NCBI GenBank assembly: GCA_029959085.1
Contig: JARWIR010000001.1
Location: forward strand, 19,955,730 to 20,019,729
Origin: Nemophila menziesii
Lineage: Eukaryota > Streptophyta > Magnoliopsida > Boraginales > Hydrophyllaceae
DNA: 64,000 bases
Direction of reading: 5' to 3'
A program made the translations under genes and the position numbers. The notes beneath the pieces are model-generated. The model had not been told where the DNA came from. It saw only the letters and a program-made list of their open reading frames with translations, and made no database searches. Positions within the stretch are counted from its first letter, which is position 1, and each line of letters opens with the position of its first letter. Shown in pieces: positions 54,711 to 64,000 of this stretch.

Positions 54711-54890
54711 TGAAAATTGTATAGCAGAAGTTGAAAATAGTGTTGGTTGAACGTGGAAAGAATCATCTAAACACTCCCAACATACACACACACATACACT
54801 CACTCAAACACCAAGTATTTTTCACTGGTCATGTAAATAAAACTGGTTTCACTTACCTTCTTCAGATGTTTTCATTTTGATAGAAAGAGG

Positions 54891-55005
54891 TGAAACTTCA
54901 TAAAATGGGGTTAGTGCTTTACTATTTGTTTTGTTTTGCGATTAAAGTACAGTATTAACATTTTTTATGCAATTTATATTTACTTTTTGATAATTTTTCA
55001 TGAAC
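54891..55005 (+). repeat. Copy of an intron segment also present at 43.69-43.81 kb
   Basis: gtgaaacttcataaaatggg and the following about 110 bp up to tttttcatgaac recur at 43691-43805 with few differences. The segment thus flanks the U1-U3 array on both sides, suggesting a larger duplication in the base sequence. Confidence 0.65.
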
Positions 55006-55007
55006 AG

Positions 55008-55070
55008 GGATGCTTATGGATTTGCAGTAAGACCTCAACATGCACAAAGATACAGAGAATATGCTGATTA
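55008..55070 (+). pseudogene. TBC (Rab-GAP) gene exon fragment
   Basis: Directly after an acceptor (catgaacag) the frame reads RDAYGFAVRPQHAQRYREYA, the hallmark N-terminal segment of plant TBC-domain Rab GTPase-activating proteins. It then reaches a stop where a longer helix should follow. No catalytic TBC domain is nearby. Confidence 0.65.
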
Positions 55071-55304
55071 GTCCCTGTTAAGGGAATATTTTGCAACATT
55101 TTTGGAATAACACAGAGGTATATTTGCTATTTTTTGAAATACAGGGTATTTTTGCTATAATTTGCTTGACTATATCTTTATTTATAAAGAAAAGAAAAAA
55201 ATTTATATTTACTTTTTGATAATTATTTTACACCTTTTACTATAGTATTGTAATTTGGTGGTCATATTATTATATATACTAATAGTTCTATTTGAGTTTT
55301 GCAG

Positions 55305-55428
55305 ACCTTTAATGATGCAGATACTAAGGGTGATGGAAGGATTGATGAAGAAGAGTGGAAGGAATTTGTTTTCAAGAATCCATCTCTTCTAAAGAATATG
55401 ACGCTTCCATATCTCAAATATGTTCCAA
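55305..55428 (+). pseudogene. Calcineurin B-like (CBL) exon fragment, last EF-hand
   Basis: After the acceptor tttgcag the frame gives [38 protein letters not shown]. This is the fourth EF-hand and downstream helix of a plant CBL calcium sensor; the EF-hand loop ([10 protein letters not shown]) is intact. The exon's right edge has lost the expected donor, and no other CBL exons are nearby. Confidence 0.8.
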
Positions 55429-55834
55429 TACATTAATTTTCTGGGATATAATATAGGGACCTATAGTGCAATTCATGCACAATACAGGGACCAATAGTAA
55501 ATTATAGGATCCAAGTCGTAAATTTATATGGGAAGAAAATGTCATATTTGGAAAGATGGTGGAGATTGTGTTTTTTTATTCTCAATCAAGAATTTTAATT
55601 CTATAGTTTTGGTCAAGGATGTGCCTCAGTTCAATTAACTCAGAATGCTGGCCTTCCACTGAAAGTAAGTTAATTGCGTTGTAGGTCACTTTATTATGCA
55701 AACAAACCATGACATTGTTCGATCAAATGACCTATAGTGCAATATTGGAAATTTTTGCATAAGATAGGGGCCTATAGAGTAATATTGAGATAATATAGGA
55801 ACTTACATCGCAATTTATTTTCGTCAAGTGGAGT

Positions 55835-55990
55835 GTCACTTCATGAGTTGTCGGTTAAACTTTTGAAAGAACGAAAGGGATCTCTGAGGAGAATGATGAT
55901 TTATGCTCTATATGTGCTGATGGAGGTGATTTTTTATGTGGCTGAGCTGTCGGTTAAAATCATGTTCTAATGAAAGAGGTAAAAAATACT
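55835..55990 (+). pseudogene. PHD-finger protein exon fragment
   Basis: SLHELSVKLLKERKG, then in a shifted frame ISEENDDLCSICADGGDFLC and a stop. The Cys-x2-Cys with DGGD..LC is the first half of a PHD zinc finger, a histone-tail reader. The SLHELSV lead-in is typical of a plant family that joins PHD to acetyltransferase-like domains. The second half of the finger is lost. Confidence 0.65.
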
Positions 55991-56269
55991 TTTGTTTTTT
56001 TTTGTTAATTGCTGAAAAGGGGAGAGTTATTTGTTATTTATTAATGAACAGAACCTCAAATTTACATTGTAGAGAAGACACCGGCAAAATTGAAGATGGA
56101 TTTGCTTGGTGCAAGTGTGTGTAAAAGAATTGAAGATGGTATACAAAAAAGGATTAGACAAATGATGAAGGTTAGACCATTTTTACGCTACTTTTTTATT
56201 ATGAAATACTCTTTGAACTAAATATCAAAATGTTACTCCATTAAAATCTGAATTTAATGTTAATTTGTT

Positions 56270-56288
56270 TACCCAACAATTTTGTTTT
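56270..56288 (+). repeat. LINE target duplication, left copy
   Basis: The 19-bp string tacccaacaattttgtttt recurs at 62009-62027, bracketing the LINE. The left copy merges into the T-run that is the LINE poly(A) tail on the other strand. Confidence 0.88.
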
Positions 56289-56343
56289 TTTTTTTTTTTT
56301 TTTTTTTTTTGGACGACGAAGAAAAATCTATCCTAATGTACAA

Positions 56344-59300
56344 TTAACCGATTCCCAATCGAGAGAACTGCAACATCAAAGCTTCCGATGTCACGGTGTC
56401 TTTCCTTGCCCTGTGTCTGGCTTTTTTTGCTAGGGCGTCAGCTCGACCGTTGAGATGTCTCGGGATGTGCTTAAAAACCACTGGACTAACTTCTGTGGCC
56501 AGTCTGTGAATGTGCCTAACCCATGGTCGTAGCCTCCAGCCTGCAGCCGACACTTGCTGAATACCTCGAACTAAGTCAAGGTTATCTGAGAAGATAGTAA
56601 CCCCCTCACTATTAACTTGCTTTGCTTGTTGTAACGCTAATACTACCGCATGTGCCTCCCCTTCCGTGCTTGAGTTACACATAGTAACAGCCGAGTGTTC
56701 CGTCCTCTGACCTGTATCTTTAATAATCTGCACTACTCCAAGCCCAGTAGGTGTGTGTGGATGCTCAAACGATGTATCGCAAGCATATGCTATCTTTGTC
56801 TGGAATGTAAGGTCAGCTGGTGTCGGAATGTCAGCCTCCCTTGTAGAATTTGGTATTGTATGACTCATCGCCCAGTCCCTGCCGAATCTTTCTTCCATAC
56901 CTTTATTCGTAGATCTGATGATGTCATCTGTACTTACTTCGTGATTACCATGTCTGCTTTTCATTTTCGACTTCCAAATATTCCAAATGGTAAGTAGCAC
57001 ATATGATATGACAACCTCTTTCAGCCACCCTCCTTGTACAAATGTCTCTATTATTGCCAATACCCATTCTCCCAAGTCCTCAACCTCCTGACCAATGTTA
57101 ATCTGCAGTGCCAACCCCGCCCAAACCATCTTTGCTACACCACATGTTAGTAATAAGTGCTCCACCGTTTCCTGCCCAAACTTGCACCATTGACACTCTA
57201 TTTCCACATCGCAGTGCCTCTTTACCAAATTTCTTCCGGTAGGTATAGCATTATTACACGCCTTCCAATTGAAAATTCTGACTTTCGTAGGTAAATTTGA
57301 ATGCCATATAGTTCTCCAGAGCTTACCGTCTCGTGGTGTAGTACTAGATTGTCCCGGGGCTCCACCCATTTCTGCTTCTGTAATGATTTTGTAGCCTACT
57401 TTCGTTGTATATTCTCCATTGATCGTATATGGCCATATAAATCTATCTGATGTGTCTCTTGCGAATACCTTTTCCCGTAGAATAACCGGTATAATTGGGG
57501 TCGGAAATAGATTATCTAGTATCTCAGTATCCCATTCCGAGGTCCCATCCTTCCACAAATCCTTTACTTTCAATATTTCACATTGTGTCGGTTTTTCTAG
57601 ATTCCAATTCGTATCCAGCCATTTATCTGTCCACATGTTAATAGTTTCACCATTTCCTATTTGATATTTACCGTATCGTTTTAACATGTCTCTTTCTTCT
57701 ATCAAACTTGCCCATGACCATGTTCGAGATTGTCTTAATTTAATATCGAGAAAGTTACTCTTAGGATAGTAGATACCTTTTAGTAGTCTGGCTGCTAACG
57801 TGTCCGGGTTATTTAGAATTCTCCATGCCTGAGCTGCTAGCAATGCTGTATTCATTCTCTTGAAGTCCCTGAATCCCATGCCTCCTATTAACTTACTTAC
57901 CGCCAATCTCTCCCATGCCAACCAGTGAATTCGAGATTTTTCTCCAGAGTTCCACCAAAAATTCGAGATCGCAGATATTAGTTTGTTGCAAAAAGAAATC
58001 GGAAACGAGAAAATTGACATTGCGTATATCGGTATAGCCTGTAGTATAGCTTTGATGAGCACCTCTTTCCCTCCTTCAGATAACAATTGCGCCTTCCATC
58101 CCTCCGTGTGTTTGAACAATTTCTCCGCTATCCATTGAAGTGACTGTACTTTTGACCTTTTATGGCATAGCGGTATTCCCAAATATTTGCCCAGATCATC
58201 TTTCTCTTGAATTCCTATCGTCCTGGCTACTTGTTGTCTGATATTTTCCGATGTGTCCCTACTAAAGCATATCGATGACTTTGTGAAATTAATCCGCTGA
58301 CCTGATCCTGCACAATAGGTAGATATGCACTCTCGAAATTGTTCAATCTCGAGTCCATCTATTGTTAGAAAGAAGAGCGAATCATCTGCAAATAATAGAT
58401 GTGTTATAGTCGGACAGTTTCTAGTAATTTGAATACCTTTCATTGCTCCTTGATCCACTTTCTGGTCTATTAGACTAATTAAAGATTCTGTCATCAGAGA
58501 AAAAAGAAAAGGGGATAGTGGGTCCCCTTGCCTGAGCCCTCTCCCTGATTTAAATTTTCGAAGCCTTTCACCATTAAAGTTCAGTTGAAACGTGACCGAA
58601 GACACGCAGTTCGCGATCCAAGATATCCATTTCTGACAAAATCCCAACTTATTTAGTACCAAAAAAAGAAAATCCCAACGTACCTGGTCATATGCTTTAG
58701 CCATGTCTAGTTTAACTGCCGCCATAGGCTTTGGATTCTTCCTTTTCCGTTTCATATAAAAGGAGATCTCCTGTGCTATAAGAATATTATCTTGTATCGC
58801 TCTATTTTTAATGAATGCTGTCTGTGTCGGGGATACTATGGTATTCATAAGATCTTGTAGTCTATTTGCCATCATCTTTGCTATTATTTTGTATCCAAAG
58901 TTAACACACGATATTGGTCGAAAATCCCCAATGTTTTCTGGTGTCTCCCCTTTTGGTATGAGAGTAATCAAAGTTTCATTTAACTTATCGAGAGAGATAT
59001 TATTCATGAAAAAATCTTGTACCATTAAAAAAACGTCATATTGTATTATATGCCAATATTCCTGATAAAACTTACCATTTAGTCCATCTGGACCTGGAGC
59101 TTTAGATGGTGACATATCAAATACTGCTTTTCTTACCTCATCTAATGTTGGAAGTTGAGTCAGCTTTTCATTCATCTCCTCTGTTACCTTCTTTTGAATA
59201 GCACTTGTGGCCTCTTCCATTTCTTCTGTATTCCTTTCCGTGAACAAGTCCTCGTAATAGGTTTGGAAACTATTTCTCACTTCCGATACCTCCTCTTGCC

Positions 59301-60450
59301 AGACTCCTTCATGATTCTTTATACGTTGTATTCTATTTATGTGACGTCTTTTAATCGTTGCCAAATAAAAAAATTTCGTATTCTTATCTCCATATTTAAT
59401 CCAATTCTGTCTGGCTCGATCATACCAATATTTCTCCTCGGCTATATATGTTTGTTTTAACTCTTCCTTCAGTCTGGCTTGCTCCTCAGTGGTATCTCTT
59501 ATATGTTCTTGTTGTTCTAGACTTTGTAGCTCTTTCGTCAATTCCTTTATTTTATTCGCATTGTTCCTGAATGTCTTTTCGCTCCATCCATGTAATGCAT
59601 TGATAGTATTGTCCCTTTTTCCTATAAACTTTGGAAGTGACTCCTCTATCCCAGCTTCACCCCAAGCCGTGTTAATCACCTTTTCACACTCTGGATGGTC
59701 AACCCATAACGTTTCAAATTTGAACCATCTCAAACCTGTCCTTTGTGTCCTATCTTGTTGTAAGATCAGTGGGCAATGGTCCGATCCAATTGCTGGTGGT
59801 ATATACACCTGTGCATTAACAAACCTGTGCAACCAATCACAAGACGCAAATGCCCGATCAAGTTTGACCTTGACTGGCTTATCAATTTGACGGTTAGACC
59901 ATGTATAATAACATCCAGAAGATTTTATTTCACCTAAATTATTTGCAGATATAAAAGAATTAAATTCCTGAATTCGTCTATTGTCCGGAGGAGTGTTACT
60001 CATTTTTTCGCAGCATTTTAAAATATCATTAAAATCCCCTATCATTACCCATGGTTTATTATTGTTATAATTCCATATTGTAATTTCGTTCCAAAGTTTT
60101 AGCCTATGTTCTAGTTTATTCGGGGCATGTACACATACAATATAGTAGGGAAAATACGGTTCATTAATATACAAAATTACATAATACTGACTAGACATAA
60201 CAATATCGAGCTTAACATTCGAGTGCCAGAGAACCAAAAAGCCCCCCGAATGATAAGCAGTACCTACTGGATCCCTAATAAAGTGGTTTGCATAATTAAA
60301 ATTACGAAGTATTTCGGGAGCATCTACCGCGCGCAACATAGTTTCAGAAAAGCACGCGATTTCCGGTTTAAACCTATTTATAACGGACTTAATACTAGAC
60401 ATTGTCAAGGACGCCCGTATTCCTTGACAGTTCCAAACTAGTGTACTCAT
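56344..60450 (-). CDS. LINE ORF2: endonuclease, reverse transcriptase, zinc-binding and RNase H domains, 1368 aa
   Basis: Enzyme of target-primed reverse transcription. An APE-type endonuclease occupies about residues 1-235 (LVWNCQGIR at the start, GDFNDIL near 138, SDHCPL near 227). The reverse transcriptase spans about 440-740 (SKAPGPDGLNGKFY, FRPISCVNFGYKIIAKM, GLRQGDPLSPFLFSL, and the catalytic LLFADD near 685). A zf-RVT zinc-binding region lies near 1060-1110 (CQWCKFGQETVEHLLLTC). A C-terminal RNase H (about 1215-1345) has acidic residues in CDTSF, STEGEAH, FSDN and GRADALAK. All key motifs are present. The start ATG overlaps the ORF1 stop (atga, 60447-60450), pointing to translational coupling. 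Decayed relatives are at 21.7-30.4 kb. Confidence 0.95.
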   Translation of the reverse strand: MSTLVWNCQGIRASLTMSSIKSVINRFKPEIACFSETMLRAVDAPEILRNFNYANHFIRDPVGTAYHSGGFLVLWHSNVKLDIVMSSQYYVILYINEPYFPYYIVCVHAPNKLEHRLKLWNEITIWNYNNNKPWVMIGDFNDILKCCEKMSNTPPDNRRIQEFNSFISANNLGEIKSSGCYYTWSNRQIDKPVKVKLDRAFASCDWLHRFVNAQVYIPPAIGSDHCPLILQQDRTQRTGLRWFKFETLWVDHPECEKVINTAWGEAGIEESLPKFIGKRDNTINALHGWSEKTFRNNANKIKELTKELQSLEQQEHIRDTTEEQARLKEELKQTYIAEEKYWYDRARQNWIKYGDKNTKFFYLATIKRRHINRIQRIKNHEGVWQEEVSEVRNSFQTYYEDLFTERNTEEMEEATSAIQKKVTEEMNEKLTQLPTLDEVRKAVFDMSPSKAPGPDGLNGKFYQEYWHIIQYDVFLMVQDFFMNNISLDKLNETLITLIPKGETPENIGDFRPISCVNFGYKIIAKMMANRLQDLMNTIVSPTQTAFIKNRAIQDNILIAQEISFYMKRKRKNPKPMAAVKLDMAKAYDQVRWDFLFLVLNKLGFCQKWISWIANCVSSVTFQLNFNGERLRKFKSGRGLRQGDPLSPFLFSLMTESLISLIDQKVDQGAMKGIQITRNCPTITHLLFADDSLFFLTIDGLEIEQFRECISTYCAGSGQRINFTKSSICFSRDTSENIRQQVARTIGIQEKDDLGKYLGIPLCHKRSKVQSLQWIAEKLFKHTEGWKAQLLSEGGKEVLIKAILQAIPIYAMSIFSFPISFCNKLISAISNFWWNSGEKSRIHWLAWERLAVSKLIGGMGFRDFKRMNTALLAAQAWRILNNPDTLAARLLKGIYYPKSNFLDIKLRQSRTWSWASLIEERDMLKRYGKYQIGNGETINMWTDKWLDTNWNLEKPTQCEILKVKDLWKDGTSEWDTEILDNLFPTPIIPVILREKVFARDTSDRFIWPYTINGEYTTKVGYKIITEAEMGGAPGQSSTTPRDGKLWRTIWHSNLPTKVRIFNWKACNNAIPTGRNLVKRHCDVEIECQWCKFGQETVEHLLLTCGVAKMVWAGLALQINIGQEVEDLGEWVLAIIETFVQGGWLKEVVISYVLLTIWNIWKSKMKSRHGNHEVSTDDIIRSTNKGMEERFGRDWAMSHTIPNSTREADIPTPADLTFQTKIAYACDTSFEHPHTPTGLGVVQIIKDTGQRTEHSAVTMCNSSTEGEAHAVVLALQQAKQVNSEGVTIFSDNLDLVRGIQQVSAAGWRLRPWVRHIHRLATEVSPVVFKHIPRHLNGRADALAKKARHRARKDTVTSEALMLQFSRLGIG

Positions 60451-61852
60451 TGAACGTCTTCGGACGTCTTAGGGACAGTCCGGATATCCCGTATAACAAT
60501 TATGTCAATAAACCCATACTTCATGCCAATCTTGTGCCGTGTACCTATATCTTTCTTATCGCAATTTCTACTCCATATTTTAATTCTAGCCCAATACATA
60601 TTTCTCTTATTATTATTTAGCTTATCTTGATTAGGCCCATTATTTCCTTCTTCTTTATTTGACCACCTGACCCAATTAAAAATAAGAAAACCATCACTGG
60701 CCCAAGCCCATAAAACAAGATACATCTTCTTCCTCGCCTGTACATATTCTTCGCCGCCAACCCGTTCGCTCAAAATCCTACAATACTTCAGTTGAAATTT
60801 GTATCTCTGAGATGTTCGATTGCCTCCATTTGATGCTTCACTAAGATTTAGGACTTTATCTCCGTTAAATATTATCGAATTTCCTGCATCTTTCACACTA
60901 TTCTGTTGAAGATTTCCATGTTCTTGAGACCTCCAATTAATATTATAAGCATGAATTGTCTGTAAATCAAGCTCCTGACTGTCCATACTATATAGTTTCT
61001 TACGGTAATTGGCTGTTACTATTTTTTGTCCATCCATCTCCTTATTCCCATTAATATAAAGAACTAATTGTTTTCTAATGTTCCCTTCTGTTCCCATGTT
61101 ATAAGTTGTAAAAGATTCCATATCTTCCCATTGTAATTTCTTATTCCTAATATACAGACTCTTTGTCCTATTATAAAAAGTATTATCTTCTTTGTAACAG
61201 CTCTTGACCCTGTCCATACTAATATTACTGATACTCTGCCAATGCTTCCAATCGTATCTACTACGCCTATTCCTATAGCATGAGACTAAACCTTCAATCT
61301 TATATCCTATATATATATGTTAATTAAGCATTTTATTATATCTTTTCTATTTATTTTCCTTATGGTATAATATTCCTTCTTTATTACCAAATTTGATCCC
61401 CTTAATTCCGTAACCATATTTATATTTTTCCAATTTTTAAGGTCAAAGTTTCCTTTATCAACAATATAGCTAAAAGTTTGCATATTCTTGCCTATAATAT
61501 CGTAGTAACAAATATAGTAAAGCATAATAAAGGTAAAAGTCATACCATTCTTATTTGTTGTCCAAGTATCAAAGTTCGTATAGCATGAGGCCTCTGTATC
61601 AACCATCTTAACTATATTTCCTTCCTTTCGTGGAGTATCGCTTCCGTGTAACTTTATCTTGCACCAAGAGAAACCTTGACAACAGCTACCCAAATCTCCT
61701 ATCACATCATATATCCCTCTATTCTTCTGTTTGTCATACGAGATACTCCATATCTGAGTTAACTTGTTTTCTTCATATTCACTCTGTATCCATATAAGTG
61801 TCGTTCTGCAAAAATTTCTTCTATTACTAACTCCATCCGAGGATTCATTCAT
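60447..61852 (-). pseudogene. LINE ORF1, about 468 codons with one frameshift
   Basis: The first frame (61852-61307) ends in ...KCLINIYI-stop within a (TA)n tract. A second frame overlaps the same tract and runs open to the stop at 60447-60449. One slippage in the TA run therefore split an otherwise continuous ORF1. In LINEs this protein binds RNA and chaperones nucleic acid. I see neither the DUF4283 pattern nor a CCHC knuckle common in plant L1 ORF1; the protein is rich in Asn, Lys and Tyr. The identification rests on position and on the ORF2 overlap. Confidence 0.6.
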
Positions 61853-62008
61853 GCTGTTCTATAATTGTTATCGTATCCAATTAAGTTCAGAAACGTATGA
61901 TCAACAACAATTTTTGTTATCTCATAGTGGATTGAAAGAGATGAAGTCAATCGGTGGAATGGATAAGTTTAAAAGTTTCTCTTTCTATCTCTAGAGTCGA
62001 GAGGTTTC

Positions 62009-62027
62009 TACCCAACAATTTTGTTTT
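62009..62027 (+). repeat. LINE target duplication, right copy
   Basis: Identical to 56270-56288. Confidence 0.88.
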
Positions 62028-62439
62028 AACATGAGGCTTTGTGTTAGTGGGACTCTGGTTGAGACAATTTGAAATTCCTGAGCTACATATAACATGGAAA
62101 TGATGTTTTGGTTTTGGATTTTGCATTTAAAGGCAACCAAATTTCCTTTTGACCATTCGGTTATTTTATTTCCTATTTCTCGAGCAACAACATATTCTTT
62201 GTAAAAGTAAGTTTCGGATTGTGAATTCAGTATATGTTGGCTGCTCAAGTTCGGGTTTGACTTTAATTCAGTACATTTTACTTATTGGATTGGGTTCTTT
62301 TTCAATCTACGCCCCATTTATATTCATTAGCTTCGATGAAATTAGTCCCGAAAAGATCAAAAAATTTCAAATTGGGATAAGGTAGTAGTAAATTTTTATA
62401 AAAATTGTAGTTAAAATGTTTTAATTATGAAATTGTACG

Positions 62440-62705
62440 GGATTTATCAGGTAGATAGTGATCATAAGAATGATAATATATCTGTTGTAGCAGCAAATGC
62501 AGCTCTGTTATCTGCTGCTAATGCCGGAGCTGGATACACGACTTTTGCATAAGTTTTTTAATTGCATTTTAGTCCCTGGGGGTCTCCAAAACTATAGGCT
62601 TTATAATTGCATATTAATTGTGCTTTATTGTAGTCAACAAAGACTGAGAGAGGCTGAGGATAAACGATTATTGAGTGCCAGGAGAATAGAGAGAAGATCT
62701 TAATG
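62440..62705 (+). pseudogene. Unrecognised exon-like fragments
   Basis: VAANAALLSAANAGAGY near 62485-62535, and, after an acceptor-like ttattgtag near 62632, QQRLREAEDKRLLSARRIE with a stop near 62701. They look like protein-coding remnants of one or two genes that I cannot name. Confidence 0.4.
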
Positions 62706-62849
62706 GAATACTTTTTATGATTTGACATAGAAAATACGGTGTTGATAGATATTAATATTTGAAGTATTGTGTTTTTGTGATTATATTATATTAAAATATG
62801 GTGTTGATAGATATTAAATAGGCTTTAAAGCTGATTATTTATATATCCT

Positions 62850-64000
62850 TGGTGTCGCCTAGGGTGTTATAAAAATATGATAAATAAACGCTGAAAACAA
62901 TGCACTAAAGCACCCTAGACAAGCACAGTACTGCAAGTATTACAGGACGTATGCAAGTTTAAATGATAAGTTGAATTCGTTTTCAGGGACTTAGTGTGTT
63001 ATACAAATGAGCAGAAATTACGAGTAGAAAGTAATTAATTAAAAGACAGAAAATGAATAGGAACGATTGAGAGAATATTAATTAAACTAATGAAACTAAA
63101 AGACAATAAAATAAAAGATAATAAATATGAGATGAGAGGTATAGCGTAGGTTTTGCTAGTATGCACTATCCTTCTAATTCTTTCTATCAAATTCTAATTA
63201 ATAAGGGAGATAATTAGCTCTTAGATACTTAGTCAGGATTCTTAATTCCCTCTCTTAGACCTGGAGAGCGACTAAGGGGGCTACAGACACACCATGAGGA
63301 AGCCTAAACTTAGGGTTATCAAGCTCTACCAAGGCCCTAAGCAATTCAATTCCAAACATGGTGATAGTGGTTAAAATATACCCTAATGACTATCTAGCTA
63401 GAATTAGTGTTGTCAACACCAATATCGACACTAGACGTTATGTGGCGTTTCAATAATTAGACACCCAGTTAAGGTGAACATCTAACTACTATTAAGAAAG
63501 CCTAAAGTGATCCAGTTCTAGGACAGGCTATAATTCAAAACACATAAACATATATATGGGTAAGCAGCTAATATCAGATTAAAACATATAATTCCCAAAG
63601 AAACTTAGATAGAAAGAAAATAGAATTCATATATTATACATAATGCAAAACCCAAGCTATGGGAAAATTAGTTCATACCTGAAGGAAATAAACTAAAAAA
63701 AATAATGAAAGATGTCATCTTGCCCTCTACAATAATTCTGACGATAATAAACCTAAGGACTAATTACTATGAGGCAAGGATGATTTATAAGTGATATAAG
63801 GGTGTATTTATAGGTGTAGAGAAGCCCTAATTCGTTTTCTTGAAGGAGAAGGAAAGTATTAGACTCCTAGCTCAACTCGAATTCGTAACCCTAAAATATG
63901 AGATCAACCCCGTTTTTGTTTTGGTAACTTCAATTCTTATCCGTTTGACGCGTATGAGTAATCGAAATTCATCGTCTCGGAAAGATATTCAACTTTTCTC
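62850..64000 (-). mobile_element. Partial Athila-like LTR running off the window
   Basis: Reading from 62850, tggtgtcgcctagggtg is the reverse complement of the LTR end of element 2, and similarity continues to the window edge (for example near 62925-62965 and 63760-63790, the latter by tatttataggtgtaga, the TATA region reversed). No primer-binding site lies to the left, so this is the 3' LTR of a minus-strand element, or a solo LTR. The remainder is outside the window. Confidence 0.8.

Larger units (their letters stand above)
56289..62008 (-). mobile_element. Full-length L1-type LINE with 19-bp target duplication
   Basis: The element runs right to left: 5' end near 62008, ORF1, ORF2, and a poly(A) tail (T-run to 56310). 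The 19-bp duplications mark a single, complete insertion of about 5.7 kb. Insertion is into the base sequence of the gene-fragment region. ORF2 is uninterrupted over 1,368 codons; ORF1 has one frame change. The element is therefore young and possibly only recently silenced. Confidence 0.92.
42651..62849 (+). mobile_element. Candidate gene-fragment-capturing transposon (Helitron-like), interrupted by other elements
   Basis: From about 42.65 kb the underlying sequence (after removing the LTR element 44116-54061 and the LINE 56289-62008) holds exon-like pieces of several unrelated genes, all on the plus strand: a triplicated unknown exon, a TBC Rab-GAP exon, a CBL EF-hand exon and a PHD-finger exon. 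This is the structure known from plant Helitrons and Pack-type elements. The left end tctatataatatcgg, preceded by a, followed by a 'tttagatcaa...aatggtccagatta' stretch, looks like a plant Helitron 5' end. No 3' hairpin with CTRR was found; the right side is cut by a partial LTR at 62850. Neither boundary is proven and no helicase is present. Confidence 0.4.

Noticed and set aside
61764..61994. Plus-strand frame at the right end of the LINE
   Set aside because: It lies antisense to ORF1 and the LINE 5' region and has no recognisable feature.
62700..62849. Helitron 3' terminus (hairpin plus CTRR) for the gene-fragment region
   Set aside because: Only a short gctttaaagc palindrome near 62824 is present, without a CTRR end, so the right boundary is left open.

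Overview
This window is nuclear DNA of a flowering plant, most likely a eudicot. The evidence is spliced genes of plant-specific families (a BODYGUARD-type hydrolase, a GPI-anchored GH17 beta-1,3-glucanase, a CxxC-rich glutaredoxin-like protein), AT-rich spacers, and many transposable elements with plant primer-binding sites (tRNA-Asp and initiator tRNA-Met types). The species cannot be named from the sequence alone.

Layout. 1-4.4 kb: spacer with palindromes and 'gagtactc' arrays, a SINE with a 17-bp target duplication, a broken calcium-dependent protein kinase (CDPK) gene and two small foldback elements. 5.27-7.18 kb (minus): an intact four-exon BODYGUARD-like alpha/beta hydrolase gene with a MITE in intron 2. 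7.9-8.5 kb: a LINE RNase H relic. 9.97-11.6 kb: a solo LTR with target duplication. 15.6-21.25 kb: a very young non-coding (LARD-type) retrotransposon with near-identical 1,634-bp LTRs. 21.3-21.5 kb: a second SINE on the minus strand. 21.7-30.4 kb: a decayed LINE split by a 7.8-kb Athila-like LTR element. 31.8-32.5 kb: MITEs. 33.66-34.54 kb: glutaredoxin-like gene. 35.27-36.65 kb (minus): GH17 glucanase gene. 37.6-42 kb: a hAT-like MITE, a LINE relic and a CACTA element with a minisatellite.

From about 42.65 kb to 62.85 kb the base sequence is a mosaic of exon-sized fragments of unrelated genes (CBL calcium sensor, TBC Rab-GAP, PHD-finger protein and an unrecognised triplicated exon). All lie on the plus strand and some still carry splice acceptors, as expected of a gene-capturing Helitron or similar transposon. 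It has been invaded by a 9.9-kb Athila-like element (44.1-54.1 kb) and by a full-length LINE with an intact 1,368-residue ORF2 (56.3-62.0 kb). A third Athila-like LTR runs off the right edge.

Only three host genes look functional. They share no obvious pathway, although BODYGUARD (cuticle) and GH17 (callose/cell wall) proteins both act at the cell surface. The most unusual material is in the retroelements. Two different Athila-like elements have lost reverse transcriptase, RNase H and the integrase core, yet keep the same short integrase C-terminal tail. They also share a long structured 3' non-coding region with a perfect hairpin, a hairpin at the 5' edge of the LTR, and repeated copies of the polypurine-tract motif.
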